The notes under the pieces: generated by a model | Databases searched by the model: none | Seen by the model: only the letters and a program-made list of their open reading frames with translations | What the model was told of the DNA's origin: nothing | Part shown: positions 5,119 through 7,050 of the stretch, piece after piece | Layout of the letters: each line of letters starts with the position of its first letter | Numbering within the stretch: the stretch's first letter is position 1 | Assembly (NCBI GenBank): GCA_035461525.1 | Contig: DATHVD010000099.1 | Coordinates: 1-7,050 of the forward strand | DNA: 7,050 nucleotides | Direction of reading: 5' to 3' | DNA from: JAIBJN01 sp035461525 | Lineage (GTDB): Bacteria > Actinomycetota > Thermoleophilia > Gaiellales > Gaiellaceae | Position numbers and translations under genes: made by a program

Positions 5119-5204
5119 GCAGGGCGCGTAGCCGCATGGTCGGTAGGTGCTGCGGGTTACGCCGCGCCCGGCGGTAAGACCCGCCCTGGCACTACACGCC
5201 CTGC
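5119..5204. other. Predicted branched RNA fold or cruciform
   Basis: The closing stem GCAGGGCGCGTAG (5119-5131) pairs with CTACACGCCCTGC (5192-5204), 12 of 13 positions. Inside it, GCGGGT (5152-5157) pairs with ACCCGC (5179-5184) and extends through TAC/GTA and GCCG/CGGC with small bulges to a CGCC loop. Such nested pairing suggests a folded RNA, strand unknown. No known RNA family was recognised. Confidence 0.4.
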
Positions 5205-5214
5205 TACACGGATG

Positions 5215-5242
5215 GCACAGCGGGCCATGCGGCCCGCTGTGC
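5215..5242. repeat. 12-bp perfect hairpin with tetraloop
   Basis: GCACAGCGGGCC (5215-5226) and GGCCCGCTGTGC (5231-5242) are exact complements around ATGC. It lies 10 bp beyond the branched fold. There is no T-tract on either side, so a simple intrinsic terminator is not supported. Confidence 0.6.
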
Positions 5243-5318
5243 GTACCTTGGGAGGAGACGCTGGCTTGCCCCAGTGTGCGGAATGACGCCTGACCGAATG
5301 CGGGGGATGGTGGTGGGT

Positions 5319-5379
5319 GAGCGTGTAGATCCCGGCACGCTCTAGCCCGCGGCGCCGCCCGGTGCGGTCTGTCGGGCGG
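5319..5379. repeat. Two adjacent small hairpins
   Basis: GAGCGTG (5319-5325) pairs with CACGCTC (5336-5342), 7 bp with a 10-nt loop. CCGCCC (5355-5360) pairs with GGGCGG (5374-5379), 6 bp with a 13-nt loop. The palindrome GCGGCGCCGC lies partly between them. They continue the run of inverted repeats in this gene-poor segment. Confidence 0.4.
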
Positions 5380-5390
5380 ACGGGCCCTGA

Positions 5391-5523
5391 ACGATTTGCC
5401 GGATTGTGTTTCTGGTCGACGCGGTGAACGAGCCGATCCTCGACTTCGACCTGCCCTGCGGCACCCTCTACGAGACGGTCTACGACCTGCGCGAAGGGAT
5501 GCGCTGGTATCTCGACGGCTCAG
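5391..5523 (+). pseudogene. Short protein-coding remnant joined to a tRNA-like repeat
   Basis: A stop-free frame follows the TGA at 5388-5390 and encodes VFLVDAVNEPILDFDLP then CGTLYETVYDLREGMRWYLDG. Almost every third codon position is G or C, unlike noncoding DNA around it, so this looks like genuine coding sequence. A possible GTG start lies at 5406. The frame does not stop naturally: it runs into the tRNA-derived repeat at 5531 and gives the well-known artefactual antisense-tRNA peptide PGGVEPPHAD. I do not recognise the family. It may be a small intact protein whose stop was lost, or a fragment cut at both ends by rearrangement. Confidence 0.45.
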
Positions 5524-5530
5524 TCATAGC

Positions 5531-5562
5531 CCCGGGAGGAGTCGAACCTCCGCACGCGGATG
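5531..5562 (-). repeat. tRNA 3'-half direct repeat, copy 2
   Basis: This is identical over 32 bp to 5062-5093, same orientation, offset 469 bp. On the minus strand the copy continues as CGGGGCT plus A (5535-5527), which is a believable full acceptor 3' strand and discriminator base. The expected acceptor 5' strand (AGCCCCG) is not found upstream on the minus strand, so only the 3' half is present. This pattern is typical of an attachment-site remnant. Confidence 0.7.
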
Positions 5563-5653
5563 GAAGCCTGAGGGCCGAAACACCGATCTGCGGCGGAAAA
5601 CTTGGTCGAAGTGGAGGCTGCGCGCCAGTGTGCGCGCGATTCCCGCGTCGCGC

Positions 5654-7050
5654 TCATGTTGCGGGATGGCCGACTGCCGCAGCGAGGAGCGTGCTCTTGT
5701 CGGTGCCCGGGGCAACGAAGCGGGTGACGTCGTCGTCGTAGAAGGTCGAGGCGGTGGCCGCGAGATCGCTTGCGTATGCGCCGAGGTAGATCCGGCCGAC
5801 GCGGATGCCGGCCTCGAGCTGGGCGGCGCGGTAGCCGCGGTTACCGAGGGCGGCGAAAACGGGGCCCAGGTCGCCGAGGAGGAAGATCGTCCCTGCCGCG
5901 AGCGCGCCCAGCGGCTGCTCGAGGCAGAGGTAGCCGGCCTCGCGGCGGAAGTTCCCGGCGCGAACGAGCTCGAAGTTGTCAGGCGACCTGAACCGGTAGA
6001 CGCCGGGCTCGATCCCCTCGACCGCGTTCACGATCAGGAAGATCTCGCTGCCGGGCGGGACGTCGGCCGGGATCGGCGCCGCGGCGTGTGCGAGGATCGC
6101 CCCGAGCGTCGAGGCCGGGACGGCCTTCGGCGAGAAGTCGCGAACCGAGCCGCGCCTGCGCAGGACGGCCTGCGGTGGCTCTCCCCAATCGCGAGAGCTC
6201 GGGGCCCCGATCACGGGTCTCTCTGATGTGCGATACCGCCGTACGTCGTCCACGTCGGTGAGCGACGAGGCGGCCTGGAAGCTGGAGGCGAGCGGGTAGG
6301 CGACCTCGTGGCGCGAGAGCGGGGCGACTTCGAAGCGGAGCTGCTCGAGCTCCCTGCACGATGGTGCTGGAGCGCCGCGTCCGAGCGCGAGCAGCGCAAG
6401 CGACCACTCCTGCTCGCCGCCGCAGCCGACGAGCCGGTCGACCGTCGCGTCCACGAAGCCCGTCAGGAGGCGCGCCTCAATGCCTTCTGAGGCTGCGAGC
6501 GCGAGCAGGTTCGCGAGCATCGTGCCCGCGTCCCAGAAGAGATGCCGGTACGCGCGGGCCCCGTACTTCCACGCGCTGCGCCAGAGGATGCCGGTGAGGA
6601 CGAGCACCGTGCCGGCTTCCTCCAGCTCGGGAGCGACGGCGGCCTCTGCGAGCGCGCCCCGCACGTCGCCGCGTCGAAGTTGTCGTAACGCGAGCTCGCG
6701 GGGGTGGAAATGGTAGACGCCGGCCTCGAGGTCCTCGAGCTCGGCGCAGACAAGGTAGACCTCGACGGGATAGAGAGCGCCTGCGCTCGAGTAGGTGCGG
6801 AACTCGTAGACGTCGCCGCCCGGGAGCGTTCTCGTCCGGGCGACCCCCGCTCCCCACCGCAGCAGACGCGTGAGCTCGTGCGGCAGCGCCCACGGTTCGA
6901 GGCCGGGATAGTCCTTGAAGGGATGCGGCCGGTTCTCCCAGTCGAGTCGGTGCGCCGACCGGCGCACGCTCTCGAACGAGTGCTTCGTGCGCTCGTGGTA
7001 GTCCGAGGCGGCTGCGAGATCCCAGTTCGTCGGCCCAGGGTGTACCAGAG
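5654..7050 (-). CDS. SagB/ThcOx-type tandem nitroreductase-domain protein (5' end outside window)
   Basis: The frame is open to the window edge. The 437 codons from GTG 6967 are preceded in frame by 27 more with family-typical sequence (TNWDLAAASDYHERTKHSFES), so that GTG is internal and the gene starts beyond 7050. Two nitroreductase-like domains are seen. The first has RTYSSAGALYPVEVYLV, ILWRSAWKYGARAYRHLFWD and AGTMLANLLALAASEGIEARL. The second has VLRRRGSVRDFSPKAVPAST, GVYRFRSPDNFELV and the C-terminal IYLGAYASDLAATASTFYDDD. Family members are FMN-dependent; SagB proper and McbC oxidise azolines to azoles on peptides, but two-domain stand-alone forms are common and their substrates are mostly unknown. 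No YcaO cyclodehydratase or precursor peptide is in the window. There is no signal peptide in the visible part. It is a single gene on this strand here. Confidence 0.9.
   Translation of the reverse strand, partial: LVHPGPTNWDLAAASDYHERTKHSFESVRRSAHRLDWENRPHPFKDYPGLEPWALPHELTRLLRWGAGVARTRTLPGGDVYEFRTYSSAGALYPVEVYLVCAELEDLEAGVYHFHPRELALRQLRRGDVRGALAEAAVAPELEEAGTVLVLTGILWRSAWKYGARAYRHLFWDAGTMLANLLALAASEGIEARLLTGFVDATVDRLVGCGGEQEWSLALLALGRGAPAPSCRELEQLRFEVAPLSRHEVAYPLASSFQAASSLTDVDDVRRYRTSERPVIGAPSSRDWGEPPQAVLRRRGSVRDFSPKAVPASTLGAILAHAAAPIPADVPPGSEIFLIVNAVEGIEPGVYRFRSPDNFELVRAGNFRREAGYLCLEQPLGALAAGTIFLLGDLGPVFAALGNRGYRAAQLEAGIRVGRIYLGAYASDLAATASTFYDDDVTRFVAPGTDKSTLLAAAVGHPAT

Larger units (their letters stand above)
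5057..5653. other. Gene-poor segment with tRNA-derived repeats and hairpins
   Basis: About 600 bp without an intact gene. It contains two copies of a 32-bp tRNA-like repeat, a set of strong inverted repeats between 5111 and 5379, and a short coding-like remnant at about 5391-5523. Beyond 5563 I see no convincing feature up to the stop codon of the downstream minus-strand gene. Confidence 0.6.

Noticed and set aside
5062..5135. Complete tRNA gene using repeat copy 1
   Set aside because: The T arm is perfect, but the anticodon stem has mismatches and no D arm or complementary acceptor 5' strand can be placed within normal tRNA length.
5057..5400. tmRNA (ssrA) on the minus strand
   Set aside because: The T arm and the length would fit, and TCCCCCG near 5300 can pair with CGGGGGG. 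However, the conserved 5' TTCGAC D-loop motif and a tag frame ending in a typical ALAA are not found. An Infernal scan would decide.
5057..5400. RNase P RNA or SRP RNA
   Set aside because: Neither strand shows the conserved core motifs (the GAGGAAAGTCC region of RNase P, or the GGAAGGA-type loop of SRP).
5062..5562. CRISPR array
   Set aside because: Only two 32-bp repeats, 469 bp apart, clearly tRNA-derived, with no regular spacers and no cas genes.
6965..6967. GTG as the true start of the nitroreductase-like gene
   Set aside because: Family-typical sequence (YHERTKHSFES) continues in frame upstream to the window edge without a stop, so the gene begins outside.

Overview
This 7,050-bp window is chromosomal DNA from a high-GC bacterium. 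Third codon positions are strongly G/C-rich in all real genes. The gene content (a PPOX/F420-type flavin protein, a stand-alone LigD-type polymerase domain, and a regulator with an XRE HTH plus TPRs) and the protein style suggest a deep-branching actinobacterium such as Thermoleophilia. That placement is inference, because no phylogenetic marker search could be run.

Layout. (1) Positions 1-369, plus strand: the last 26 codons of a cold-shock protein, a strong 13-bp hairpin, and infA (IF-1). (2) Positions 379-1195, minus strand: sodA (Mn-type superoxide dismutase), followed 4 nt later by a small basic orphan gene that converges on infA. A hairpin between them carries both stop codons in its arms. 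(3) Positions 1196-1449: a 254-bp divergent intergenic region with a large dyad and an alternating array of CTCGGG half-sites. (4) Positions 1450-2920, plus strand: a 453-aa HTH-TPR regulator, and 19 nt downstream a 29-codon ORF with a basic N-terminus, a hydrophobic core and the short tail GFPDGP. This has the architecture of an RRNPP-type receptor and peptide pheromone pair and is the most interesting item here. (5) Positions 3075-4556, minus strand: a LigD-type primase-polymerase domain protein and a PPOX-family flavin/F420 protein 15 nt apart, ending in a strong composite hairpin. (6) Positions 4622-5056, plus strand: a four-TM membrane protein gene interrupted by two compensating frameshifts, both in G-rich homopolymers. 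(7) Positions 5057-5653: a gene-poor stretch with two exact 32-bp direct repeats, each the 3' half of a tRNA on the minus strand. Between them lie several perfect hairpins and a short protein-coding remnant. (8) Positions 5654-7050, minus strand: a SagB/ThcOx-type tandem nitroreductase-domain protein whose N-terminus lies outside the window.

How the genes fit together. The housekeeping pieces (cold shock, IF-1, SOD) are ordinary. The HTH-TPR gene and its peptide ORF look like a self-contained signalling cassette. The polymerase-domain protein with PPOX is a small operon of uncertain joint purpose. Segment 4.6-5.65 kb looks like decayed or rearranged DNA marked by tRNA-derived repeats; no integrase is visible in the window.
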